Shown piece after piece: positions 1 to 8,859 of a stretch of DNA of 64,000 nt (its first letter is position 1; each line of letters begins with the position of its first letter). The stretch spans positions 1,169,501-1,233,500 of the forward strand of contig NZ_AP023360.1 in NCBI RefSeq assembly GCF_018326265.1. The letters run 5' to 3'. The position numbers and the translations under genes were made by a program. The notes under the pieces were generated by a model that saw only the letters and a list, made by a program, of their open reading frames with translations, did no database searches and was not told where the DNA came from. This stretch comes from Catellatospora sp. IY07-71 (lineage in GTDB: Bacteria > Actinomycetota > Actinomycetes > Mycobacteriales > Micromonosporaceae).

Positions 1-1
1 C

Positions 2-3000
2 GCGCGCAATGCGCCCGTCGGGGCGGGGCCACGTGGCCCACAGGCAGGCGGTCGCGCGGGTGACCCGCCCACCGGTGGCGGCCCGCGCAGCCCGCAGGCC
101 GATGGTTTCGTCGATGACGCGATTGCCGGTGACGGTCCGCGCAACCGTCCGGTGAGCGGCATGCCGCGTAACGCGCCCGTCAGCGGCGTGCCACGTAGCG
201 CTCCGGTCAGTGGCGGGCCCCGTAGCGCCCCCGTCAGCGGCGTGCCACGTAACGCGCCCGTCAGCGGTGTCCCGGTCAGCGGGGTGCCGATGCGGCCCGC
301 GGCCGAGCCGCGCAACCGGCCGGTCAGCGCCATGCCCGTCAGCTCGGTGCCGGTCAGCACCGTGCCGCTGAGCAGCCGTCCCCTGCCACCGCGCGGGACG
401 CCCCAGGCCGCGCCGCGCTCGGCCCCGCCGGACCCCGGCCGCCGCCAGACGCCGCCGAAGAGCCGCGGCAAGCAGGTCAAGCCGGCCGCGCCACCGAAGA
501 CCGGCAAGGACCGCGACGCCGCGCAGGAACTCGAGATCACCGAGATCGCCGGTCATCTCACGTTCACTCCGCACGCCGTCACCGCCTGGTACGTGCTGCC
601 CGAGGTGCGCTGGGCGTTCCGCCCCGACGCCGAACGCGAGGCGCTGCTCTCCGCCATCAGCGAGCAGTACGCCGGCCTCGCCGGCTTCCGCCTGCACCTG
701 CGGCGTACCACCCGGCCCTTCCCGGCCGACCAGTGGGCCGCACAGCTCGACCAGCTCACCGCCCGCCCGCTGCCGCCCGTGCCCGGCGCTCCCGGCTGGG
801 GCGACCACCTGGTCGCCGCCCAGCGCCACCTGCGCGAGATCAACCACAGCGAGGGGCAGACCTTCCTCGGCGTCACCTTCGCCCGCCGCGCCCTCGGCGA
901 CTCGTTCAGCGAGAAGCTGCTGCGCGCCTTCGGCAAGGGCACCGCCGACTCCGAACGCCGCAAGCTCGGCAAGCAGGTCGAACAGTTCGACGAGGTGCTC
1001 GCCGCGTTCGGCATGCGCGGCCAGCGCGCCGCCGCCGGCGAGCTGGAATGGCTGCTCTACCGCTCCGTCGCGCTCGGCATGAGCCCGCCCGACCTGATCG
1101 GCGCCGTCGGCCACGGCCGCTGGGACAGCGGCGACCTGCTCGCGCTCACCGAGCACATCGAGCGCTACCGCACCCCGTACGGCAGCACCGTCAAGCTCGT
1201 CAACCGGATGACCGGCGAAGAGCGGCACGTCGCCGTGCTGACCGTCGGCCGCATGGAGCCGCTCGACATCCCCGAGCGGCACGAGCCCTGGCTGCACTTC
1301 CACGAGCGCCTGCCCTGGCCCATGGAGCTGTCCTCGCGGGTCGACATCCTCGGACCCGGCGACAGCTTCCGCAACCTCGAACACCGGCTGCGCATGATCC
1401 GCTCGCAGCAGCTGGACTACCTCGAGCACGGCATGGACGCCCCGCCCGAGCTGGAGCGCCTGGCCAGCCGCGCCCTCGTCATGGGCGACGAGATGACCAC
1501 CGGCCTGCCCGTCGACTCCGCCCGCGCGCACGGCTGGCACCGCATCGCCGTCAGCGGCGCCAGCCGCGAGGAATGCCTCGAACGCGCCCGCTCCGTCGTC
1601 GCCACCTACAGCCGCGAGCTGCGCATCTCGCTGCAGCACCCCAAGCAGCAGGACCAGCTCGCCCGCGAGTTCATCCCCGGCGAGCCCGTCGCCAACACCG
1701 GCTACCTGCGCCGCATGCCGGTACGCCTGCTCGCCGCCGCGCTGCCCCAGGCCGCGTCCGTCGTCGGCGACCGCCGCGGCGACCTGATCGGCCGCACCGC
1801 CGGCACCTGCCGCCGCCCCGTCTTCCTCGACCCGCACTTCCCCATGGAGGTGCGTGAGCGCTCCGGCCTGTCGGTCATGGTCGCCGAACCCGGCGGTGGC
1901 AAGTCCACCCTGCTCGGCGCCATGGGCTACCTCAACGCCCGGCGCGGCGTGCAGGTCACCCTGCTCGACCCGTCCGGCCCGCTCGCCCGCCTGGCCACCA
2001 TGCCGGAGCTGCGGCCGTACTCGCGCGTGCTCAACCTGACCGGCGGCGAGCAGGGCACCCTCGCGCCGTACTCGCTCATCCCGACGCCGCAGCGGGCCGA
2101 GTTCCCGCCCGGCCCCAACGGCGACCGCGAATACGAGATCTCCGTCAGCAACGCCCGCGCCGAACGCCGCATGCTGGTGCAGGACATCTGCTCCATGCTC
2201 ATGCCGCCACAGGTCGCCCGCGAAGCCTCCACCGCGACGCTGCTGCGTCACGCGGTGCGCACCGTGCCCGCGGAGGAGACGGCCACCCTCGACGACGTCG
2301 TACGCTGCCTCGCCGGCATCGACGACACCGGCCGCGAGCTGGCCAACCTGCTGCTCGACACCGCCGAGATGCCGCTCGCCCTGCTGTTCTTCGGCAGCCC
2401 GCCCGGCGACCTGCTCAGCACCGACGCCGCGCTCACCGTCATCACCATGTCCGGGCTGCGCCTGCCCGACCTGAAGATCGAGCGCGAGTACTGGTCCGCC
2501 GAGGAGGCGCTCGCCCTGCCGATGCTGCACACCGCGCACCGGCTCGCCGTACGCCGCTGCTACTCGGGCGACATGCACCAGCGCAAGCTCGTCGGGCTCG
2601 ACGAGGCGCACTTCATGGAGGGGTGGCGGTCGGGACGGTCGTTCCTGGTCCGGCTCGCCCGGGACAGCCGCAAGTGGAACCTCGCGGCCCTCGTCGCGTC
2701 GCAGAACCCGAAGGACATCCTCGGGCTCGACGTGCAGAACCTCGTCTCCACCGTGTTCGTGGGGCGTATCGCGCAGGACCCGGAGATCGCGTCGGAGGCG
2801 CTGCGGCTGCTGCGCGTGCCGACCGACGTGGGGTATGAGGCCGTGCTCGCGTCGCTGTCCGCGCCCGACGCCAACAGCTCCGGGCGGCTCGGGTATCGCG
2901 AGTTCGTGCTGCGGGATGTCGACAGCCGGGTGCAGCGGGTGCGGGTCGACGTGTCGTACGTGGCGGGGCTGCTGGAGACGCTCGACACCACCCCGACGGG

Positions 3001-3031
3001 GCAGGCCGCCGGTCAGGGAGGCAAGCGGTGA
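2..3031 (+). CDS. VirB4/TraC-like secretion ATPase (5' partial)
   Basis: The frame is open from base 2 and repeat units are already present there, so the true start lies upstream; the GTG at 152 is probably internal. The product resembles VirB4/TraC ATPases, which energise type IV secretion or conjugation channels from the cytoplasmic side. Counted from 152, about 75 residues are tandem copies of a PVSG-V/M-P-R-N/S-A unit, then a Pro/Lys-rich linker. A P-loop (AEPGGGKST) lies near residue 580 and a Walker B (LVGLDEAH) near 814. The stop overlaps the next gene by four bases (GTGA), so it leads a coupled operon. Family is judged from motifs and gene order; chromosomal actinobacterial copies need not be self-transmissible. 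Confidence 0.85.
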   Translation, partial: ARNAPVGAGPRGPQAGGRAGDPPTGGGPRSPQADGFVDDAIAGDGPRNRPVSGMPRNAPVSGVPRSAPVSGGPRSAPVSGVPRNAPVSGVPVSGVPMRPAAEPRNRPVSAMPVSSVPVSTVPLSSRPLPPRGTPQAAPRSAPPDPGRRQTPPKSRGKQVKPAAPPKTGKDRDAAQELEITEIAGHLTFTPHAVTAWYVLPEVRWAFRPDAEREALLSAISEQYAGLAGFRLHLRRTTRPFPADQWAAQLDQLTARPLPPVPGAPGWGDHLVAAQRHLREINHSEGQTFLGVTFARRALGDSFSEKLLRAFGKGTADSERRKLGKQVEQFDEVLAAFGMRGQRAAAGELEWLLYRSVALGMSPPDLIGAVGHGRWDSGDLLALTEHIERYRTPYGSTVKLVNRMTGEERHVAVLTVGRMEPLDIPERHEPWLHFHERLPWPMELSSRVDILGPGDSFRNLEHRLRMIRSQQLDYLEHGMDAPPELERLASRALVMGDEMTTGLPVDSARAHGWHRIAVSGASREECLERARSVVATYSRELRISLQHPKQQDQLAREFIPGEPVANTGYLRRMPVRLLAAALPQAASVVGDRRGDLIGRTAGTCRRPVFLDPHFPMEVRERSGLSVMVAEPGGGKSTLLGAMGYLNARRGVQVTLLDPSGPLARLATMPELRPYSRVLNLTGGEQGTLAPYSLIPTPQRAEFPPGPNGDREYEISVSNARAERRMLVQDICSMLMPPQVAREASTATLLRHAVRTVPAEETATLDDVVRCLAGIDDTGRELANLLLDTAEMPLALLFFGSPPGDLLSTDAALTVITMSGLRLPDLKIEREYWSAEEALALPMLHTAHRLAVRRCYSGDMHQRKLVGLDEAHFMEGWRSGRSFLVRLARDSRKWNLAALVASQNPKDILGLDVQNLVSTVFVGRIAQDPEIASEALRLLRVPTDVGYEAVLASLSAPDANSSGRLGYREFVLRDVDSRVQRVRVDVSYVAGLLETLDTTPTGQAAGQGGKR

Positions 3032-4899
3032 GGCGGCTCGCTTCCGCGACCCTCGCCACGATGGTGCTGGCGCTGGGGACGCTGTTCGCGGCGCCGGTGC
3101 AGGCCGCGGCGCCGGCTGGGGTCGGGGCGGTGGCGCCCGGGGACAAGCTGTGCTCGCTGGAGGAGTGGACCAAGCGGGGGATCGACGAGTGCGTCGGGCG
3201 GCTGCAGGAGGTGAGCGCGGCACGTATCCAGTGCGTCAGCGCCCCCAACCCGGCCGCCCCGGACTCCGGCCTCGGCGGCTGGTTCGTCAGCAAGCCCACC
3301 TGGACCACCGGCGCCGACGGAAGCAGCTACCTGCTCTACAGCGAGTACGGATACGCCGGGTACGACTACACGACCTACGACATCAACTGCGTACAGACCG
3401 TCATGCACCCGGACTACAAGCTGGAGAACACCATCGCGAACGGCGAGTTCATGCTCGCCGCCGGCATCGTCGGTGTGTCGAACGCGCTTCGGGAGCGAGC
3501 CTGGGCGCCCAGCGAAATGTGGGGTTGGGCGGACCCGCTGGTAGAGAAGGCGACGACGGCGCTTTATAAGCAGGTCTTCAGCGTCTTCGGCGTGATCACG
3601 CTCGCCGTCATTGGCGTTTACCTCCTCTGGCGCTCACGCCAAGCCCAGATGTCCATGGCGCTCACGACCGTGGGTTGGGCGATCCTTGTAATGGTCGGTG
3701 TCACGGCGATCGCCAGTTGGCCGGTCCAGTCGGCCAAGGTTGCCGACGGCACGCTTGTGGGTGTACTCAGCGTGGTACACGAGGCTGTCGGGCCAAAGAG
3801 TCAGCCTGCTCCCACAACTCCATGTAGCAACCCCGAACCCGGTGCGTGCGAAGATCACCGGCCGCCTGCTGTCCGCGCAGGCGACACAGCTGTCCAGGCA
3901 CTGCTATACCGCAACTGGCTCCGTGGTTCGCTGGGCTCTGCGGATAGCGAAACTGCAAAGAAGTATGGTCCGGCCCTCTATCGCGCCAAGTCGCTCAGCT
4001 GGAGCGATGTCGAAGCGATCCAAGACGACTCAAGCCGACGCGATGGCATCATCCGAGCCAAGCAAAGCGACTGGATGAAGGTCGCCGAGCAGATCAAGAC
4101 TGAAGACCCGGAGGCGTACCAATACCTGCAGGGTACGAAGGGTATGGAGCGGATCGGGGCAGGGTTCGTCGCCATCCTTTCGGCGCTCAGCTACGCGGCC
4201 TTCGACGTAGTCGCCTCCCTCTTGGTTCTGTTGGGCTTCCTCATCATCCGGTGGGCGGTTATCGCTGCACCCGCGCTTGGCACGATCGGCATGCTGCGTC
4301 CCGCCAGTGCCGGCCTGCGCCGCCTGGTGAACTCGGTTCTGGCAGCATTGTTCAATGTATTGATCTTCGGAACCGGTGCCGCGGTATATCTGTTCGCAGT
4401 CGACCTAATCATGAGCACCTCGTCTCTGCCCGGCTGGCTGCAGGTGACGCTCGTCCTCCTCTGTGGTGTGGTCGGATGGATCCTGCTGCGCCCGTATCGC
4501 CGGATAACGCAGCTCGGCGGCGGTAGCAGTGGCACCTCTCTACTCACCGCACGGCCGTCTGCGGCACCTGCGAACTCCGCATCAACCGATCGCTCCCCAG
4601 CCACCATGGTCGCTCCTGGCAGCACGACCCCTCCCACCGTGCCCGAGGCCCGGCCGGAACTCGCGGTTACCGCCGAGGATCCGGCGAAGGTAATACGGGC
4701 GGAGGTGCGCGGCGGCGGCGACCCGGTTCGCTCTGAAGCCTGGCGCTCGCCAGACGTCCCGGAGGGGTCGCCAAGCTACTCGGTATACCGACCCGCGTCG
4801 GTGCCTCAGCAGGCAACCGCGCGAGCTGAAGCCCGCTCGGAGACCCCTTCGGATACGCCTGCACCGAGCCGATCAGAGACCTGGGCGGAACGGAGTTAG
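3028..4899 (+). CDS. TrbL/VirB6-like polytopic membrane protein
   Basis: The 623-residue protein starts at a GTG overlapping the VirB4 stop. Residues 1-26 look like a cleavable signal peptide ending AAPVQA. A Cys-containing extracellular segment follows, then hydrophobic segments near 185-205, 210-235, 375-400, 400-425, 430-460 and 465-490, and a Pro/Ser/Thr-rich cytoplasmic tail. This matches the TrbL/VirB6 membrane component of type IV secretion channels, which would form the inner-membrane pore with the VirB4 ATPase. Codon use changes inside the gene: bases up to about 3480 are strongly GC-biased, whereas the rest uses many A/T-ending codons, hinting at recombination. Confidence 0.75.
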   Translation: MRRLASATLATMVLALGTLFAAPVQAAAPAGVGAVAPGDKLCSLEEWTKRGIDECVGRLQEVSAARIQCVSAPNPAAPDSGLGGWFVSKPTWTTGADGSSYLLYSEYGYAGYDYTTYDINCVQTVMHPDYKLENTIANGEFMLAAGIVGVSNALRERAWAPSEMWGWADPLVEKATTALYKQVFSVFGVITLAVIGVYLLWRSRQAQMSMALTTVGWAILVMVGVTAIASWPVQSAKVADGTLVGVLSVVHEAVGPKSQPAPTTPCSNPEPGACEDHRPPAVRAGDTAVQALLYRNWLRGSLGSADSETAKKYGPALYRAKSLSWSDVEAIQDDSSRRDGIIRAKQSDWMKVAEQIKTEDPEAYQYLQGTKGMERIGAGFVAILSALSYAAFDVVASLLVLLGFLIIRWAVIAAPALGTIGMLRPASAGLRRLVNSVLAALFNVLIFGTGAAVYLFAVDLIMSTSSLPGWLQVTLVLLCGVVGWILLRPYRRITQLGGGSSGTSLLTARPSAAPANSASTDRSPATMVAPGSTTPPTVPEARPELAVTAEDPAKVIRAEVRGGGDPVRSEAWRSPDVPEGSPSYSVYRPASVPQQATARAEARSETPSDTPAPSRSETWAERS

Positions 4900-4901
4900 T
4901 C

Positions 4902-5426
4902 ATGCTGTCCCGAATCCCTCTACGGCCCCGCACCGTGGTGGCGCTCGGGTTGGCTGCGGTGGTAGTGATCATCGTCGGAGTCGGAAAGCTGCTAGGTGGG
5001 CCTGCTGATCCGGTCGGATTCGGTGCGCAGCCGCAGTCAGCACCCAGCCATGTCGACCCGACCCACGGCGACGACGGCGTGGTCGAGCATGACCCGACGC
5101 CGAGCCCGGTGATCCCGACCAACGGCGCGCAGGCGATCGCTGTGGCGACGAAGTTCGCCCAGCAATGGATCAAACACGACCGCAGCGCCGCCGCCTGGCT
5201 GGACGCCCTACGACCGCACAGCACCGACACCCTGGAATCGGAGCTCGACGGCGTTGACCCGGCCGGTGTCCCTGCAGACCGCATTACCGGAGACGCCCGC
5301 CTTGAGGCATTCGCGATCACATATGTCGAGGTAATCATCCCGATCGACGCGGGACTGCTGCGGCTGCGCATGGTTACCGAACAGGGCCGCTGGCTCGTCG
5401 ACGGCATCGACTGGGAGCGAGGATGA
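4902..5426 (+). CDS. VirB8-like single-pass membrane protein
   Basis: This is a 174-residue protein with one N-terminal membrane segment (about 12-30), a Pro/Asp-rich spacer, and a C-terminal alpha/beta region (about 70-174) compatible with the NTF2-like fold of VirB8/TcpC periplasmic domains. The fold is an inference from length, layout and operon position; no diagnostic motif is visible. A CGGAG site lies just upstream of the ATG inside the end of the previous gene, and the stop overlaps the next ATG, so it is translated within the secretion operon. In such systems the protein would sit in the membrane and bridge channel and wall components. Confidence 0.65.
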   Translation: MLSRIPLRPRTVVALGLAAVVVIIVGVGKLLGGPADPVGFGAQPQSAPSHVDPTHGDDGVVEHDPTPSPVIPTNGAQAIAVATKFAQQWIKHDRSAAAWLDALRPHSTDTLESELDGVDPAGVPADRITGDARLEAFAITYVEVIIPIDAGLLRLRMVTEQGRWLVDGIDWERG

Positions 5427-6568
5427 GTGCCCTTCCGACGCTTACCGCACCCCTACGCGACAAGGGTCGCAAGCTCGTACGACCGGGCCTTGTCATCGCG
5501 GTGACGGCCGCCCTCGGTGTGCTCTGCTGCGGTGGCGCAGTCGTCGCCGTGGTCTTCGGCGACCTGGCCACGAACACCTCTCCCCTAGCCAACGCAATGG
5601 GATGTGGCACCACGAAGACCATCAGCGTCACCGGCGAATTTCCCCGCATCGGACCGTACAGCGAAGAAAAGATCCGTAATGCCGCGATCGTCATCAAGAC
5701 CGGGCAGGAGCTCAAGGTGCCCCCGCGCGGCTGGGTGATCGCGGTCGCCACGGCGATGCAGGAAAGCAGCCTCACCAACCACGGGCACCTCGGTGAACGA
5801 AACGACCACGATTCGCTGGGACTGTTCCAGCAGCGCCCCAGCCAGGGTTGGGGCACCCCAGAACAGATCATGGATCCCGTCTACTCATCGACAAAGTTCT
5901 ACAAAAAACTCGTGAAGATCAAGCAGTGGGAGTCCCTACCGCTGACGGTCGCCGCGCAGCGCGTGCAGATCAGCGCATACCCGAACGCTTACGCCAAGCA
6001 CGAGCCGCTCGCGACGAGAATCGTCAACGAGTTGGCCGACGGAGCCGCCCGCGCGGTAGTAGTCGGAAACGAGCTGAAGTGTGCCGAGTTCGGCCAGATC
6101 GCTGCCTCGGGCTGGACTGCGCCGGTCGGTGCGAACGTGGTGTCCGGATACCGCACCGCGTCCCGTCCCGGCCACAACGGCGTCGACCTGGGCGCCGCCC
6201 GACACACACCGATTCGCGCGGCCTCAGCAGGGGTCGTCATCGTCAGCAAGTGCGATGTCGGCGGCTGTGACCGTGACGGGTCGTTGTCCACTCCAGGCTG
6301 CGGATGGTATGTAGACATTCTGCACGCAGGACAGGTCATCACCCGCTATTGCCACATGCAGAGCCGGCCGCTTGTCCGGGTAGGCGAACGGGTCAGCGCC
6401 GGGCAACAGATCGGATTCGTGGGCAATAGTGGGCACTCCTCCGGCCCGCATCTACACTTCCAGGTCCACCTCAACGGCGACCGCAGGTCGCGAACCGGAA
6501 CGATCGACCCAGTGCCGTTCATGGCCAGCAAGGGCGCTGCGCTGGGGAAGGAGAACGACTCGGCATGA
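5423..6568 (+). CDS. Transglycosylase-like/M23 endopeptidase wall hydrolase
   Basis: The ATG overlaps the preceding stop (ATGA). A signal anchor spans about residues 20-45. Residues ~80-195 resemble actinobacterial lytic transglycosylase/lysozyme-like domains, with the catalytic-type Glu in AMQESSL and a GLFQQRP motif. Residues ~235-370 form an M23 peptidase (LytM type) with zinc ligands in HNGVD and HLHF plus a GHSSGPH segment. Two wall-cutting activities in one exported protein fit the VirB1-like role of opening peptidoglycan for a secretion or conjugation channel. The 381-residue length suits this architecture. Cleavage specificity cannot be read from the sequence. Confidence 0.88.
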   Translation: MSALPTLTAPLRDKGRKLVRPGLVIAVTAALGVLCCGGAVVAVVFGDLATNTSPLANAMGCGTTKTISVTGEFPRIGPYSEEKIRNAAIVIKTGQELKVPPRGWVIAVATAMQESSLTNHGHLGERNDHDSLGLFQQRPSQGWGTPEQIMDPVYSSTKFYKKLVKIKQWESLPLTVAAQRVQISAYPNAYAKHEPLATRIVNELADGAARAVVVGNELKCAEFGQIAASGWTAPVGANVVSGYRTASRPGHNGVDLGAARHTPIRAASAGVVIVSKCDVGGCDRDGSLSTPGCGWYVDILHAGQVITRYCHMQSRPLVRVGERVSAGQQIGFVGNSGHSSGPHLHFQVHLNGDRRSRTGTIDPVPFMASKGAALGKENDSA

Positions 6569-7179
6569 CCGAGGCAGACTTCGCGGCCTGGGCGGCCGAG
6601 TGGCGCACTCCGCCAGCGCCGATTGTCCCGGTCCCCGCGCTGACGGTGATCAGCTCTGGCGGTGTGCTACGCGGTGCACGGGTGATGATCGGGCTGCCAG
6701 GACACGGTTGGCGAACCGGCATGCGCGGCGATTCGATGGTTCGGCAGGGAGCCCGCAGTCTGATCCCCGTTCTGTCGGAGGCCGAATGGTACCGCGCCGA
6801 GCGTGAACGGGTGGAGGTCTTCGCGGCTCTTGTGCCAGTCGAGCGCGTATGGGTCGAGACGATCAGCACAACGGCTGAGCGCACCCCCGACATCGACGGG
6901 CTGAACCTCGTTTCGCTGGATTCTCCCCCTACCAGGATGGCCGTGCCTGCGGAGACCATCGCCTCTCAGGCTACCGGTCAGCTGATGGGAAGGCGTCTGG
7001 TTCAGACGGGCGCTGACGGAGAGCAGCGAGGGCTTAGAGCCGTAACCGAGGCGCATACCGGCCCCGAGGGCACGGCGCAAGTGAGAGTGGCTCAGGAGCA
7101 CGATTGGTACCGTTGGGCAGCGACAGGTCAGGCCCCAGCGACACGAGCTGTGCCTTTGTCCGAACTCTGGCTGGAGTAA
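6565..7179 (+). CDS. Unknown protein, last gene of the secretion operon
   Basis: This 204-residue soluble protein begins at an ATG overlapping the previous stop. I recognise no domain. It has no signal peptide or membrane segment, is rich in Arg and Trp (WAAEW, GHGWR, SEAEWYRAERER), and lacks an obvious nucleotide-binding or catalytic motif. Tight coupling suggests a cytoplasmic accessory role in the type IV-like apparatus, but that is inference. Its TAA stop directly abuts the stop of the convergent gene at 7180. Codon use is less GC-biased than in the window as a whole. Confidence 0.7.
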   Translation: MTEADFAAWAAEWRTPPAPIVPVPALTVISSGGVLRGARVMIGLPGHGWRTGMRGDSMVRQGARSLIPVLSEAEWYRAERERVEVFAALVPVERVWVETISTTAERTPDIDGLNLVSLDSPPTRMAVPAETIASQATGQLMGRRLVQTGADGEQRGLRAVTEAHTGPEGTAQVRVAQEHDWYRWAATGQAPATRAVPLSELWLE

Positions 7180-7686
7180 CTAGCTAACGCTGCTGGGCGA
7201 CGGAGCCGGCAAAGGGGACTTCGCCGACGAGCACACTCGCCAGCCGTCCTGATCGGAGAGGCCGAACTGCCAGCGTTCACGACTCCGGCTCTCCACCGCA
7301 CCCTGTTTGCGAGCGATGATCACGAGGTCAGTCGTGGCGAGCTGCGTCTGGGATTCACCGACCAGATCGATTGCACCCCAACTGACTTCTATCTCAACGG
7401 AGAAGTCCTTTTCCCTCTGATCCAGTTCGTTCCGGAAGTTTCGAATTGCGTTCAGCTGGCCGCCGTCCTCGCAGCTGTAGAGCTCCACCCCAACCGGGTC
7501 CTTTTCCACCATAATCGCTCTGAGGTACTCATCAAGGACGACCTTGGGATTACTACGGTCGATCTTCGTAGCCTCGTGGTAGGTCAGCACTGCGGTGACT
7601 GCGCCCCCGATACCGGCGACAGCAAGGACCGCCGCAACCACCAGCAAGATCTTCCGCCACTTCGACCACCGCGACATGAAGCCCAT
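7180..7686 (-). CDS. Single-pass membrane protein with NTF2-like layout
   Basis: This 168-residue protein has one N-terminal membrane helix (about 14-36) and an extracytoplasmic domain with conserved-looking W/D positions and two Cys (ELYSCEDGG and WRVCSS) that could form a disulphide. The layout resembles small NTF2-like or Mce-associated-type proteins, though I cannot assign a family. The start could be the second Met (MSRW). It lies 66 bases downstream of the mycosin gene on the same strand and probably belongs to that ESX-like operon, suggesting an accessory role at the membrane. Confidence 0.65.
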   Translation of the reverse strand: MGFMSRWSKWRKILLVVAAVLAVAGIGGAVTAVLTYHEATKIDRSNPKVVLDEYLRAIMVEKDPVGVELYSCEDGGQLNAIRNFRNELDQREKDFSVEIEVSWGAIDLVGESQTQLATTDLVIIARKQGAVESRSRERWQFGLSDQDGWRVCSSAKSPLPAPSPSSVS

Positions 7687-7752
7687 TCTCGCGCACGGTC
7701 GGCCCGGCGCCAGTCCTCGCCGGCATGTCGCAACATCGACGCGCCAGATCGC

Positions 7753-8859
7753 TCACCGACTCGTGCGGCGCGAACGCATCCCGATCCCCAGGACGAAAAC
7801 GACGACGACCACCCCGACGACGATCGGGACAAGCACCCGCGTCCACGGCACGTTCGTTTCCGGGTCTGGCTTGCCGGATGCTGCCGTCGCCGAGCTACGA
7901 CTCGGTGATGCCGATGGCGACATCGGTGGAACGTTCGCGGTCAGCGCGGCCACGATATCGATCACTCCGTGCCCGTACTCGCCGTCCGGCCCGCGGAAGC
8001 CCTTGTCCACGGCGGTAGCCGTCAACCGGTGTGCGACCTCTCTCGCGGGCAAATCCGGATACCGGGATCGGATCAGAGCCGCCGCCCCAGCGACCAGAGC
8101 CGTCGAGTTCGAGGTTCCCGTTGCCGTAGCCCACCGTCCATCCACGTACGTGCTCGATATGTCGTCGCAGGGAGCGGCAAGCGTGGTCTCGGCTCCGGAT
8201 ACGGAGATCTCTGAGTGGTCGCCCTTCTGATCCACCCCACCCACTGCGACCACCCCGGGGATCGTCGCCAGGTAGCTCATTCGTGTCGATTCACTGCGGT
8301 TGCCGGTCGCCACGACTACGACGATGTCCGCAGCAATCGCCCGCTCGACGGCCGTCCGAAGAACAGTGTCCTCGCTGCCTCCGACGACCATGCGAGACAG
8401 CGAGATGACGTCGACCTTGCGCTCAGTTGCGAATTCGATGCCGCGTACCAGGCTTCCACCCACGCTCGCATAAGTAACCGACGTGCGGATACTCATGATC
8501 TTCGCGGCGGGTGCCATCCCTGTGACCCGGCCGTGAGCTGCAATCAAGCCGGCCATCGCAGTGCCGTGTCCATCGCGATCAGCCAAACCGTCGCCAGGGC
8601 CCTCATCGGTGAAGTCTGCACCTGCAATCACCGAACCCACGAGATCCGGGTGATCTGCATCGACCCCGGAATCCACCAAGGCAACCGTCACTCCAGCGCC
8701 CTCGGTGATGCGGTGCGCTCCAGACGTCTTCAAGAACGAGTGGAACCACTGGCCGTCCCTGATTTCATCACGGCCAGCCGCCGCCGTCGGCCAGCCGACG
8801 ACGGCCGCCACAAGCACCGCCACGGTGCCGAACCTGACGATGGGACCGAACGCGCTCAT
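7753..8859 (-). CDS. Mycosin-type subtilisin protease with C-terminal anchor
   Basis: This S8 serine protease has 368 residues: a signal peptide (about 1-29), catalytic Asp in LVDSGVDADHPDL (~63), His in DGHGTAMAGL (~98) and Ser in GTSNSTALVAG (~250), a Ser/Pro linker and a C-terminal membrane helix (~340-362) followed by basic residues. That order is the mycosin (MycP) layout found in ESX/type VII secretion, where the protease faces outward and acts on secreted substrates or stabilises the complex. It overlaps the upstream PPE-like gene by four bases (ATGA), so enzyme and probable substrate are translationally coupled. No ecc gene lies beside it; the ecc genes at 27907-33491 have their own mycosin. 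Confidence 0.88.
   Translation of the reverse strand: MSAFGPIVRFGTVAVLVAAVVGWPTAAAGRDEIRDGQWFHSFLKTSGAHRITEGAGVTVALVDSGVDADHPDLVGSVIAGADFTDEGPGDGLADRDGHGTAMAGLIAAHGRVTGMAPAAKIMSIRTSVTYASVGGSLVRGIEFATERKVDVISLSRMVVGGSEDTVLRTAVERAIAADIVVVVATGNRSESTRMSYLATIPGVVAVGGVDQKGDHSEISVSGAETTLAAPCDDISSTYVDGRWATATGTSNSTALVAGAAALIRSRYPDLPAREVAHRLTATAVDKGFRGPDGEYGHGVIDIVAALTANVPPMSPSASPSRSSATAASGKPDPETNVPWTRVLVPIVVGVVVVVFVLGIGMRSRRTSR

Noticed and set aside
140-390. CRISPR array or intergenic repeat at the window start
   Set aside because: The repeats are coding, in frame, without spacers, and translate as PVSG units of the VirB4-like protein.
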